Source: Christiangramia sabulilitoris
GTDB taxonomy: Bacteria > Bacteroidota > Bacteroidia > Flavobacteriales > Flavobacteriaceae
Reading direction: 5' to 3'
Length of the DNA: 64,000 nt
Assembly: GCF_007050985.1 (NCBI RefSeq)
Contig: NZ_VHSF01000003.1
Span: forward strand, 124,001-188,000
The number at the start of each line of letters is the position of its first letter. Position 1 is the stretch's first letter. The notes beneath the pieces are model-generated. The model searched no databases. It was not told the DNA's origin and saw only the letters and a program-made list of their open reading frames with translations. Shown piece after piece: positions 24,632 through 32,748 of this stretch. A program made the position numbers and the translations under genes.

Positions 24632-25384
24632 TTAAAATGAATTTACGATCGCTATAAAGTCTACCGCATTAAGACTGGCACCGCCAATCAATCCGCCATC
24701 CACATCCTCCTTTGCAAAAATCTCTTTTGCATTCGCAGGCTTTACACTTCCCCCGTAAAGAATCGAAGTATTTTCTGCCACTTCTTTTCCTACGTTTTTA
24801 TGTAGCAGGGTTCTAATATGTTTATGCATTTCCTGAGCTTGTTCAGGGCTGGCTGTCTCCCCGGTTCCTATAGCCCAGACCGGCTCATAAGCGAGGATAA
24901 TATTTTTCCACGAACTCTGTGGCAGATCAAAAAGTCCTTCTTTTAACTGTTTTTCGACCAGGTCAAAATGCCGGTCATTTTTCCTGTCCTCCAGTTCTTC
25001 TCCAAAACAAAAAATGACCTTCATATCATTTTCTATCGCTGTTTTTACTTTTTTTGACAACAACTCCCCGGTTTCATTAAAATAGGCACGGCGTTCGCTG
25101 TGCCCCAGGATGACGGTACTCACCCCCACACTTTTAAGCATATCTGCCGAAACTTCACCGGTGTAAGCGCCATTTTTACTTTCATGCATATTTTGAGCAG
25201 CAACAATTACCGGAGTACCTTTTAAGGCCTGGAAAGTTGGGTAAAGATTAGTGAATGATGGTGCCACCATTACGGTTGCTTCCGGCTCTTTAACCATTTG
25301 TAGTTTAAGCTGACCTAAAAGCTCCTGCGTTTCGGCGAGATCATTATTCATTTTCCAGTTTCCGGCAACTATATTTTCTCTCAT
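24632..25384 (-). CDS. tpiA: Triose-phosphate isomerase
   Basis: A 250-residue glycolytic enzyme interconverting DHAP and glyceraldehyde 3-phosphate. Catalytic residues are K11 (GNWKMN), H95 (GHSERR) and E167 (AYEPVWAIGTG); the phosphate loop is YGGSVKPANA. Length is normal. It is directly followed by prmA with no gap and preceded at 144 bp by the BT_3928 gene on the same strand, a gene order shared by many Bacteroidota. Confidence 0.97.
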   Translation of the reverse strand: MRENIVAGNWKMNNDLAETQELLGQLKLQMVKEPEATVMVAPSFTNLYPTFQALKGTPVIVAAQNMHESKNGAYTGEVSADMLKSVGVSTVILGHSERRAYFNETGELLSKKVKTAIENDMKVIFCFGEELEDRKNDRHFDLVEKQLKEGLFDLPQSSWKNIILAYEPVWAIGTGETASPEQAQEMHKHIRTLLHKNVGKEVAENTSILYGGSVKPANAKEIFAKEDVDGGLIGGASLNAVDFIAIVNSF

Positions 25385-25528
25385 GATGATATGTTTTTTC
25401 GTTCAGTTTTAAGGTAAAAATGCAGTTTCACCTCAATTACAAATATAAGTAATGAAGGTTGGACCTACTCTTAAACCGATGCCAAACCTTGATATTTTAG
25501 AAATAATTTAAAGAATGTGTAGATTTTA

Positions 25529-26623
25529 TTACAATTCGATATTTGAAGCGTCGAACCAATGCTTTTTCTGGGTTATAGTACCCTTTCTCAAAACGAGAAA
25601 TCCCGGATTAGAACGGATAATGGTTTTTAATGCAGTTTCATCAGTCTGATAAAAATTGAAGTTCAAGTTCAACCGATCTTTAATTTCGTTTTGCAAATCT
25701 TCTCCAGAGGCCGTAAGCGCTATCACCCTGTACCCTTTTTGTTCTGCCTCTTCACTTAAGGTTTTTACTGCTGGATAACCGTCTTTTTCAGTAGATCTTA
25801 GATTATAGGTTACTATAAGCAATACCTTCTCGGCATTCAGTATATCTTCGGTAATATCGCCCTCTTCCCCTTCTATAACAAAATCATGAATGGGCGGGAT
25901 CGCATTTTCACCAGACTGAGAGGTTTCAACTCCAATGAATTCTCCCTCAATTTGCGGGTAAGCCCCTTTATTCTCAATTACCTTTTCCTCACCATTTACC
26001 TTAAATTTCCAGCGATAGGTCACCTCAGCTTTATCTGCTCCATCAGGAAGCCGCATTTTTTCCGGAATGTTATTCCCTATTTTATAAGGCCTGAAATCGA
26101 ATAAAGGAAGATGCATCAGTACATAATAGCAAAAAGCGAAACTTGCCATAAACGAAGCAAAAACAACCCATTTATGATAGGTCCTGGGAAAAATAGGATT
26201 GATAACTTTCTGGTTAAAGAATATGATGAGTATAAGCACCAGAAGAATCACATCCTTATAAAATGATTCCCAGGGCGTAAGTGGAATAGCATCTCCAAAA
26301 CATCCGCAATCTGTTACCTTATTATAATAGGCCGAGTAGAAAGTAAGAAAAGTGAAGAAAATGATCATCACCAGCATACTCCAGCTGGTAAATTTTGGAG
26401 CATAGCCTATTAGCAGCATGATCCCGAGTACCAATTCAAAGATCACGATGAAAATAGCGATCAACAGCGCGAAAGGAATAAGGAATGGTATATCCAGTAC
26501 CGGTTCACTAAAGTATTCCTGCAATTTATAAGAAAAGCCAACCGGATCGTTCAGTTTGATAAATCCTGAAAAAATAAAAAGAACTCCCACCAGGATCCTG
26601 GCGATGCTTACAATTGCTTTCAT
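25529..26623 (-). CDS. BT_3928 family membrane protein (DoxX-like domain plus thioredoxin-like region)
   Basis: A 364-residue protein. Residues 1-140 form a DoxX/MauE-like four-helix membrane unit (ARILVGVLFIFSGFIKLNDP at the start, and TDCGCFGDAIPLTPWESFYK, a CGCFGD signature shared with MauE-type proteins). A further helix near 150-170 leads to a periplasmic domain with thioredoxin-like features (LLIVTYNLRSTEKDGYPAVK, GYRVIALTAS) but no CxxC pair. I know the family as BT_3928, with no assigned role; a link to redox or disulfide chemistry is a guess from the fold. It starts seven bases after the DUF1599 gene, so they are one operon. Confidence 0.82.
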   Translation of the reverse strand: MKAIVSIARILVGVLFIFSGFIKLNDPVGFSYKLQEYFSEPVLDIPFLIPFALLIAIFIVIFELVLGIMLLIGYAPKFTSWSMLVMIIFFTFLTFYSAYYNKVTDCGCFGDAIPLTPWESFYKDVILLVLILIIFFNQKVINPIFPRTYHKWVVFASFMASFAFCYYVLMHLPLFDFRPYKIGNNIPEKMRLPDGADKAEVTYRWKFKVNGEEKVIENKGAYPQIEGEFIGVETSQSGENAIPPIHDFVIEGEEGDITEDILNAEKVLLIVTYNLRSTEKDGYPAVKTLSEEAEQKGYRVIALTASGEDLQNEIKDRLNLNFNFYQTDETALKTIIRSNPGFLVLRKGTITQKKHWFDASNIEL

Positions 26624-26629
26624 AAATGT

Positions 26630-27190
26630 TTATTTTGATCCAGATTTTTCTGCGGCTTCATTGAAATGTATCATTGCAAATACCGAATAATTGATCATAT
26701 CCTGGTAATTGGCATCTATACCTTCACTCACCAGCGTTTTCCCTTTATTATCCTCGATCTGTTTTACACGTAATAATTTCTGAATGATAAGATCTGTAAG
26801 CGAACTAATACGCATATCACGCCAGGCCTCCCCGTAATCGTGATTCTTGTTCAGCATTAACTCTTTGGTCTCAAAAATCTTTTCGTCATACAATTTTATG
26901 GCATCTTCCGGGTCCAGATCTGGCTGGTCTGCAATGCCTTTTTCCAGCTGAATAAGGGCCATTACAGAGTAATTGATAATCCCGATAAATTCTGATTGCT
27001 CATCCTCCTCTACTTTACGCACCTCGCTCTCCTGAAGTTGACGTATGCGCTGAGCTTTTATAAATATCTGGTCTGTAAGTGAAGGCAACCTGAGAATTCT
27101 CCAGGCACAGCCATAATCTTTCATTTTATTAAGAAACAAACTACGACAAGCTTCAATTACCGCGTCGTATTGTTTTGATGTATCCTGCAT
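26630..27190 (-). CDS. DUF1599 family protein
   Basis: A 186-residue soluble protein made of two repeats of the same helical unit, each with KDYG.AWR..R..SLTD: MKDYGCAWRILRLPSLTDQI in the first half and NHDYGEAWRDMRISSLTDLI in the second. This is DUF1599, found almost only in Bacteroidota and not characterised. The ATG at 27190 is preferred to a TTG eleven codons upstream. The spacing of seven bases to the BT_3928 gene shows co-transcription, and the pair is divergent from folP across about 85 bp. Confidence 0.85.
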   Translation of the reverse strand: MQDTSKQYDAVIEACRSLFLNKMKDYGCAWRILRLPSLTDQIFIKAQRIRQLQESEVRKVEEDEQSEFIGIINYSVMALIQLEKGIADQPDLDPEDAIKLYDEKIFETKELMLNKNHDYGEAWRDMRISSLTDLIIQKLLRVKQIEDNKGKTLVSEGIDANYQDMINYSVFAMIHFNEAAEKSGSK

Positions 27191-27276
27191 GAAGTAGATG
27201 TAATTTGCGTAAATTTCGGGCAAATATTTCAGATAGTCAAAGTTAATTTCCGGGCTTTCGGAAAACCTAGAATATA

Positions 27277-28101
27277 ATGTTCATCAACTGTAAAGGAAAT
27301 CTTATCGATCTCTCTATGCCTAAAGTTATGGGCATCATTAATATTACTCCAGACTCATTTTATAGCGGAAGTCGTGCCAGTTCAGACAGGGATATTCTTT
27401 CCAATGCTGAAAAAATGCTGAATGAGGGAGCTACCTTCCTGGATCTTGGCGCTTATAGTTCCAGGCCGGGAGCAGTTGATATTCCTGTGGCCGAAGAATT
27501 AAAGCGGATACTGCCAGCCATTGAATTGATCCTGAAAGAATTTCCGCAGGCGATTTTATCAATTGATACTTTCAGGGCAGAGGTAGCCAGAGAAACTTTG
27601 GAAGCCGGTGCAGCGATTATTAATGATATTTCTGCAGGTAAACTGGACAGGGAAATGCTTCCTTTAATTGCAGAATATCAGATTCCTTATATTATGATGC
27701 ATATGAAAGGTACCCCGCAAACCATGAAAGAACTGAACCAGTATGATGATCTAACCGCCGATATTCTCTTTTATTTTTCTGAGAGGATCAGGGCGGCGAG
27801 AGACCTGGGAATCAATGATCTTATAGTGGATCCGGGATTTGGTTTCGCAAAAAATACAGCTCAGAATTTTGAGCTGTTATCTAAACTTGAACTATTTCAA
27901 AGCCTCGAACTTCCTGTCCTGGTTGGAGTTTCCAGGAAAAGCATGATCTGGAAAAAACTGGACATTTCTGCAAATGAAGCCCTTAACGGCACAAGTGTTC
28001 TAAATACTGCGGCAATACTGAAAGGGGCCGGCATTTTGAGGGTACACGATGTTAAGGAAGCCATGCAAACTATCAAATTAACCGCTGAATTGATAAACTA
28101 A
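27277..28101 (+). CDS. folP: Dihydropteroate synthase
   Basis: A 274-residue enzyme joining p-aminobenzoate to dihydropterin pyrophosphate in folate synthesis, the sulfonamide target. Signatures: VMGIINITPDSFYSGSR near the start, FLDLGAYSSRPGA, LSIDTFRAEVA, IINDISAGKLD, MHMKGTPQTM and LPVLVGVSRKSMIW. Here the second PABA/pterin loop reads LGAYSSRPGA where E. coli has GGESTRPGA, as in many Bacteroidota. It is followed after 37 bp by cdaA, the usual order in this phylum. Confidence 0.95.
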   Translation: MFINCKGNLIDLSMPKVMGIINITPDSFYSGSRASSDRDILSNAEKMLNEGATFLDLGAYSSRPGAVDIPVAEELKRILPAIELILKEFPQAILSIDTFRAEVARETLEAGAAIINDISAGKLDREMLPLIAEYQIPYIMMHMKGTPQTMKELNQYDDLTADILFYFSERIRAARDLGINDLIVDPGFGFAKNTAQNFELLSKLELFQSLELPVLVGVSRKSMIWKKLDISANEALNGTSVLNTAAILKGAGILRVHDVKEAMQTIKLTAELIN

Positions 28102-28138
28102 TTTTAGTTTTTCTATTTTTACATAAAACCCCCGCAAT

Positions 28139-28912
28139 TTGGACATCATAGATCTTCGAATTCTCGATATCCTCGATATTGTTTTTGTAGCCCTGCTACT
28201 CTACTATATATACAAACTTGTTCGCGGTACCGCGGCCGTTAATATTTTCATAGGGATCGTCGTGATCTACCTGGTTTGGCTGCTCACTCAATTGCTGCAA
28301 ATGGAGTTGCTAAGCAGTGTACTTGGCGAATTTATAGGTGTAGGAGTATTTGCGCTCATAGTGGTTTTTCAGCAGGAGATCAGGAAATTCCTTTTAATGA
28401 TTGGTTCTACCAATTTTACACAGAAAGGCAGATTTTTCCGGAGTCTGAAGTTTAGCCGGGATGATATGGATTCCAAAACGAATGTAGATGCGATTATAGA
28501 TGCCTGTGAGGCCATGGGTAAGAGTTATACAGGGGCGCTGATGGTGATAGAAAAAAGTAATAAGCTGGATTTTGTAAAAAATACAGGTGATAAAATGAAG
28601 ATAGAGCTAAACCAACCCATAATTGAATCTATCTTTTTTAAAAACAGCCCTTTGCATGATGGCGCGATGATTATCGAGGAAAATAAGATCACAGCCACCA
28701 GAGTGATTCTACCGGTTTCAAATGACCGCTCTATTCCTTTAAGATTTGGATTAAGACACCGGGCCGCTGTGGGAATTACTGAAAAAACAGATGCACTGGC
28801 TTTAATTGTGAGTGAAGAAACAGGTCAAACTTCCTATGTACGTGATGGACAATTCGTAATGTTCGAAACCCTGCAGGAATTAAAAGAGAAGTTAAAAGAA
28901 GACCTTAATTAA
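28139..28912 (+). CDS. cdaA: Diadenylate cyclase CdaA (TTG start)
   Basis: A 257-residue c-di-AMP synthase. The N-terminal ~85 residues carry three membrane helices (ILDIVFVALLLYYIYKLV and two more), followed by the DisA_N catalytic domain with DGA at 174-176 (LHDGAMIIE) and RHR at 206-208 (GLRHRAAVG), both essential for 2 ATP to c-di-AMP. The only fitting start is TTG at 28139: an in-frame stop lies five codons upstream and the conserved N-terminus begins right after it. No cdaR or glmM gene follows, in contrast with Firmicutes. Likely co-transcribed with folP. Confidence 0.93.
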   Translation: MDIIDLRILDILDIVFVALLLYYIYKLVRGTAAVNIFIGIVVIYLVWLLTQLLQMELLSSVLGEFIGVGVFALIVVFQQEIRKFLLMIGSTNFTQKGRFFRSLKFSRDDMDSKTNVDAIIDACEAMGKSYTGALMVIEKSNKLDFVKNTGDKMKIELNQPIIESIFFKNSPLHDGAMIIEENKITATRVILPVSNDRSIPLRFGLRHRAAVGITEKTDALALIVSEETGQTSYVRDGQFVMFETLQELKEKLKEDLN

Positions 28913-28942
28913 ACTTATCCGGGCATAAAGTTTCACTTGGAA

Positions 28943-30709
28943 CTAAATAGCTTCTTCAGCCTTGAATTGGACTTCATAAAGCTTTTTGTAGTAACCATCA
29001 GTTTTTTGGAGCAATTCCCGGTGATTTCCAATCTCCACGATCTCCCCCTGATCCATAACAATGATCTTATCTGCTTTTTTAATGGTAGCAAGCCTGTGGG
29101 CGATCACAATAGACGTTCTGTTTTCTGTGATCTTATCTGTGGCATCCTGTATTAATTGCTCGCTATAGGAGTCTACCGAGGAAGTTGCTTCATCAAGCAC
29201 CAGTATACTTGGGTTACTCACATAAGCCCTTAAAAAAGATATTAATTGCCGCTGGCCGGAAGATAGCATCGCCCCGCGTTCTTTCACATTATAGTAATAG
29301 CCATTTGGAAGAGAACTTATGAATTCATGAATTCCTATTTGCTTTGCCGCCTCGATCACATCCTCGTCTGTAATTTCAGGGTTATCGAGGTTAATATTGT
29401 TCATGATGGTATCAGCAAAAAGAAAGACATTCTGCAGTACCACCGCGATTTGAGCTCTTAGCGATTTCAGGCTGATATCTTTAACATCGGTTCCATCAAC
29501 TAAAATACTACCACTGTCAATTTCGTAGAAACGGTTAAGGAGATTAATGATCGTGGATTTTCCGGCACCCGTTGCACCTACGATCGCGATTGTCTCTCCT
29601 TCCTGAACTTTAAATGAAACACCTTTTAGTACTTCCTCTTCTTCAATATAACTAAAGCGTACATCTTTAAACTCGATCTCGCCTTTTAAATTGTCGATTT
29701 CGATCGTCCCGGTGTCTTCTATACTGGAGTTAGTATCGAGAATCCCAAAAACGCGGTTTGCAGCCACCATTCCCATTTGCAGGGTATTGAATTTGTCTGC
29801 GATCTGCCTTAGAGGTCTGAAAAGCATTTGTGAAAGCTCAATAAAAGCTACAATAATACCTAAAGACATATCATCACCAGCTACCACGCGAAGACCACCA
29901 AACCACACAATGAGACCTATGGTTATGGACGTGGACATTTCTGCAATAGGAAAGAAAATAGAGTTGTACCACACCGTTTTCACCCATGCCTTTCGATGTT
30001 TATCATTTATCTCTTTAAAATTGGCGTATTCTGTTTTTTCCCGGGTAAATAATTGAACGATCTTCATGCCGGTAATTCTTTCCTGCACGAAGGTATTAAG
30101 ATTGGCTACCTGTGTTCTCACCTCTTCAAACGCCAGTTTCATTTTCTTTTGAAAGACCCTAGTCGCGTATAGTATAAAAGGAAGTACTGTTAAGACCAGT
30201 AAGGTCAATTCCCAGCTTTTATAGAACATTACACCCAGCACCACCAGCATTTTAAGGAGATCACTTATGATCATGAACAATCCCTGGCTAAAAATACTCG
30301 ATATGGTCTCAATATCGCTTACGGCCCGGGTGACCAGTCTGCCAACAGCAGATTTATCATAATATTTCATTTTGAAGCCAAGCATATGCCCGAATAACTT
30401 CACCCTGATATCCCTTACGACTCCTAACCCCAGCCAGTTTGCATAGTAAATAAAACAGAACTGAAATATGACCTCAAAAACCAGTACACCCAGCATTAGG
30501 CTTACATAATAAACGAGACTGTCAAAATCTGTTTTGATCAAAGCCTCATCGATAGTTTCCTGTAGTAGAATAGGCCTTAATACCGCGAATAGTGAAACCA
30601 GAATTGCAGCAACCCCTACGAAATAAAAAATTCGCTTATAAGGGTTGGTATATCTAAGCAATCGCTTAAACAGATCCATATCAAATGCATTCCCCGTTTT
30701 TGTCGCCAT
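28943..30709 (-). CDS. ABC exporter, fused permease and ATPase
   Basis: A 588-residue half-transporter of the MsbA/lipid and drug exporter type. Residues ~1-310 hold six membrane helices; ~340-588 hold the ATPase with Walker A GATGAGKST, signature LSSGQRQ (LSGGQ with one change), Walker B ILVLDEATSSVD and the H-loop IVIAHRLATI. The LSSGQ variant is common in this group. The substrate cannot be read from the sequence. It begins immediately after the truA stop and is convergent with cdaA. Confidence 0.92.
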   Translation of the reverse strand: MATKTGNAFDMDLFKRLLRYTNPYKRIFYFVGVAAILVSLFAVLRPILLQETIDEALIKTDFDSLVYYVSLMLGVLVFEVIFQFCFIYYANWLGLGVVRDIRVKLFGHMLGFKMKYYDKSAVGRLVTRAVSDIETISSIFSQGLFMIISDLLKMLVVLGVMFYKSWELTLLVLTVLPFILYATRVFQKKMKLAFEEVRTQVANLNTFVQERITGMKIVQLFTREKTEYANFKEINDKHRKAWVKTVWYNSIFFPIAEMSTSITIGLIVWFGGLRVVAGDDMSLGIIVAFIELSQMLFRPLRQIADKFNTLQMGMVAANRVFGILDTNSSIEDTGTIEIDNLKGEIEFKDVRFSYIEEEEVLKGVSFKVQEGETIAIVGATGAGKSTIINLLNRFYEIDSGSILVDGTDVKDISLKSLRAQIAVVLQNVFLFADTIMNNINLDNPEITDEDVIEAAKQIGIHEFISSLPNGYYYNVKERGAMLSSGQRQLISFLRAYVSNPSILVLDEATSSVDSYSEQLIQDATDKITENRTSIVIAHRLATIKKADKIIVMDQGEIVEIGNHRELLQKTDGYYKKLYEVQFKAEEAI

Positions 30710-31456
30710 TTATCTTATTCTAATATTGTCTGGATATTCAATCCTTGTTAAGTATAATCCATGTGCAGGTACCGAGGTTCCTGCTTTACCCCTGTCTTCA
30801 CTCTTGATGACCTGGTGCATATGAGAAACCGGGTATTTGCCCTGTCCTATTTCCACAAGCGTACCAACCACAGCTCTCACCATATTCCTCAAAAATCTGT
30901 CGGCAGTAATATGAAATATCAATTTATCGTCCTTCATTTTCCATTCAGCATGATCTATCCTGCAATTATAGGTTCTCACATCTGTCCTTGTCTTGGAAAA
31001 ACATTTGAAATTGGTATACTCTTGCAGTATCGCCGCCGCTTCATTCATTTTTTCCAGATCAAGAGCAGGCTTTAAGTACCAGGCATGATCCTTTAAAAAT
31101 GCGTTCTTCTCTTTAACGATGTGATATTCATAACTACGTGAAACCGCATCAAACCTGGCATGAGCATCTTCTACAACCTCGAAAATTTCCGCTATCGCGA
31201 TATCCTTCGGAAGCATTGAATTGAGCTTATACTTTAACTCTGCAACGTCAATTTCCAGATCATGATTAAAATGAGCGAACATTTGCGTGGCATGTACCCC
31301 GGCGTCTGTCCTTCCTGCTCCCACTACGTCTGTCTTTGACCGAAGCACCAAGCTGAGCTTTTCCTCAAGAACTTCCTGTACACTTATTGAATCAGGTTGA
31401 TTTTGCCAACCATGATAGGCCTTTCCAAAATATGAAAGTTTTATAAAATACCTCAA
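30710..31456 (-). CDS. truA: tRNA pseudouridine synthase A (TTG start)
   Basis: A 248-residue enzyme that makes pseudouridine at positions 38-40 of the tRNA anticodon arm. The catalytic aspartate is D51 in GAGRTDAGVHA; other motifs are RYFIKLSYFGKAYHGWQNQP at the start and FLRNMVRAVVGTLVEIGQGK. An upstream in-frame TTG (31489) lies inside the -7 promoter element at 31487-31494, so it cannot be translated; the TTG at 31456, which gives the standard N-terminus, is chosen. It abuts the ABC exporter gene and is probably co-transcribed with it. Confidence 0.92.
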   Translation of the reverse strand: MRYFIKLSYFGKAYHGWQNQPDSISVQEVLEEKLSLVLRSKTDVVGAGRTDAGVHATQMFAHFNHDLEIDVAELKYKLNSMLPKDIAIAEIFEVVEDAHARFDAVSRSYEYHIVKEKNAFLKDHAWYLKPALDLEKMNEAAAILQEYTNFKCFSKTRTDVRTYNCRIDHAEWKMKDDKLIFHITADRFLRNMVRAVVGTLVEIGQGKYPVSHMHQVIKSEDRGKAGTSVPAHGLYLTRIEYPDNIRIR

Positions 31457-31486
31457 GCTCCGCTTTCTTTTTATATTAGCGAAATG

Positions 31487-31494
31487 CAAAGATA
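31487..31494 (-). promoter_or_regulatory. -7 promoter element for truA (TATCTTTG)
   Basis: An exact TAnnTTTG octamer, 30 bp before the preferred TTG start. It covers the alternative upstream TTG and so decides the start. Confidence 0.5.
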
Positions 31495-31566
31495 ATGCAA
31501 TTATACCGAGGAAAAAGCCTTTGCAGAATCATCCTCTGTTAAACGAATTTTAAAGAAAAATTAGAT

Positions 31567-32055
31567 TTGAAGAAAATTTTATTGCTCAGTGACACTCATG
31601 GACATATGGATAACCGCATTTTACATTATGCAGAAAATGCAGATGAAATATGGCATGCTGGAGATATAGGCAGTCTCGCAGTGACCGATCAACTTATGAA
31701 AGTCAATCCTTTAAAAGCCGTTTATGGCAATATTGACAATGCCACGATCAGAAAAGAATTCCCGCTGAACAATAGGTTTATGTGTGAAGAAGTGGATGTT
31801 TGGATCACCCATATTGGTGGCTATCCCGGGAGATATTCTCCGGCAGTAAAGGAAGAAATCAAAAAAAATCCTCCCAAGATCTTTATTTCGGGGCATTCCC
31901 ATATCCTTAAAGTTATGAATGATAAAAATCTGAACCTTTTACACATGAATCCCGGAGCTGCAGGGAAACAGGGATTTCACAAGAAAAGGACCATGCTGAG
32001 ATTCAAAATTGAAGGCAAGAACATCAGTGATCTGGAAGTAATCGAACTGGAATAA
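31567..32055 (+). CDS. Calcineurin-like phosphoesterase, YfcE/MJ0936 type (TTG start)
   Basis: A 162-residue metallophosphoesterase. The metal-binding motifs are SDTHGH (10-13 region), WHAGDIGSLA, YGNIDNA, ITHIGG and SGHSHILK, in the usual order D-x-H, G-D, G-N-x-D, H, G-H-x-H. The family hydrolyses phosphodiesters such as model substrates or cyclic nucleotides in the cytoplasm; the true substrate here is unknown. The start is TTG (31567), since KKILLLSDTHGH is the conserved N-terminus and no ATG is available. Convergent with the DUF4293 gene across a two-way terminator. Confidence 0.9.
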   Translation: MKKILLLSDTHGHMDNRILHYAENADEIWHAGDIGSLAVTDQLMKVNPLKAVYGNIDNATIRKEFPLNNRFMCEEVDVWITHIGGYPGRYSPAVKEEIKKNPPKIFISGHSHILKVMNDKNLNLLHMNPGAAGKQGFHKKRTMLRFKIEGKNISDLEVIELE

Positions 32056-32085
32056 AAATATAGCAAACAAAGAACAAATGCCATT

Positions 32086-32117
32086 AAAAAACCCGAAGCT
32101 TTCACTTCGGGTTTTTC
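32086..32117. terminator. Bidirectional intrinsic terminator
   Basis: A perfect 12-bp stem (AAAAACCCGAAG, loop CTTTCA, mirror arm) with A- and T-tracts on either side. It serves the phosphoesterase on the plus strand and DUF4293 on the minus strand. Confidence 0.88.
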
Positions 32118-32145
32118 ACGCACTAATACTACTAAGATGATAGGC

Positions 32146-32556
32146 TTATCGTAATCGGTCAACAGATTTTACGAGATCTTCGTCCTTTTTGATGGCTTTA
32201 TTAGCCAAAACAATAAAAACGATAGAAATAATAGGAAGAAACATCCCAATACCCTTCTCTGAAATATCCATTTCTCCAGGTAAAGTTAGAGACCAATAAA
32301 CAAACACTCCTAGTAAAAAAAGATTTAATATTATATTCAAACGACCCAGCACAAACTGGAGTTTTCTATTCTTAAACATAAAGATACTCACTAAAGAAAT
32401 TGCCGCAGATGCCAGAAACATTCCAAAGGCGATTAATTGATCCTGAGCATATACCTCTTCGCCTGCCGAATTCTTCCATAAATCAAAAACGAAAATGAGT
32501 CCCGCACTTGTTATAGCTGCTAATAGCAGGTAAATAGTTTGTATTCTTTGAAGCAT
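32146..32556 (-). CDS. DUF4293 family membrane protein
   Basis: A 136-residue protein with four predicted membrane helices (IYLLLAAITSAGLIFVFDLW, LIAFGMFLASAAISLVSIF, LNIILNLFLLGVFVYWSL, FLPIISIVFIVLANKAI) and a basic tail. It starts MLQRIQTIYLLLA, the trademark of DUF4293, a Bacteroidota-only family of unknown function that usually sits next to rho, as here (divergent). A -7 element TATTTTTG at 32576-32583 lies 20 bp upstream. Confidence 0.88.
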   Translation of the reverse strand: MLQRIQTIYLLLAAITSAGLIFVFDLWKNSAGEEVYAQDQLIAFGMFLASAAISLVSIFMFKNRKLQFVLGRLNIILNLFLLGVFVYWSLTLPGEMDISEKGIGMFLPIISIVFIVLANKAIKKDEDLVKSVDRLR

Positions 32557-32575
32557 AATTCTTGCAGTTGCGGCA

Positions 32576-32583
32576 CAAAAATA
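32576..32583 (-). promoter_or_regulatory. -7 promoter element for DUF4293 (TATTTTTG)
   Basis: An exact TAnnTTTG octamer on the minus strand, 20 bp before the ATG. Confidence 0.4.
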
Positions 32584-32748
32584 AAAGATTCTTTTTAAAA
32601 TTCCCTCCTCAAAGTTTAAAATAAAGTTGTATTATTGCAATAACATTTCGTAACCCATTCAATGTTGGTTACTTAAGTCTCCAAACTTTTTGTTCTTCTT
32701 CGAGAAGTTTTTAAAATCAATCCAAACGAAAATTATTTTAACGCATTC

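Noticed and set aside
27191-27223. Upstream TTG start for the DUF1599 gene
   Set aside because: The extra residues (MPEIYANYIYF) do not fit the family, and an ATG at 27190 gives the standard start.
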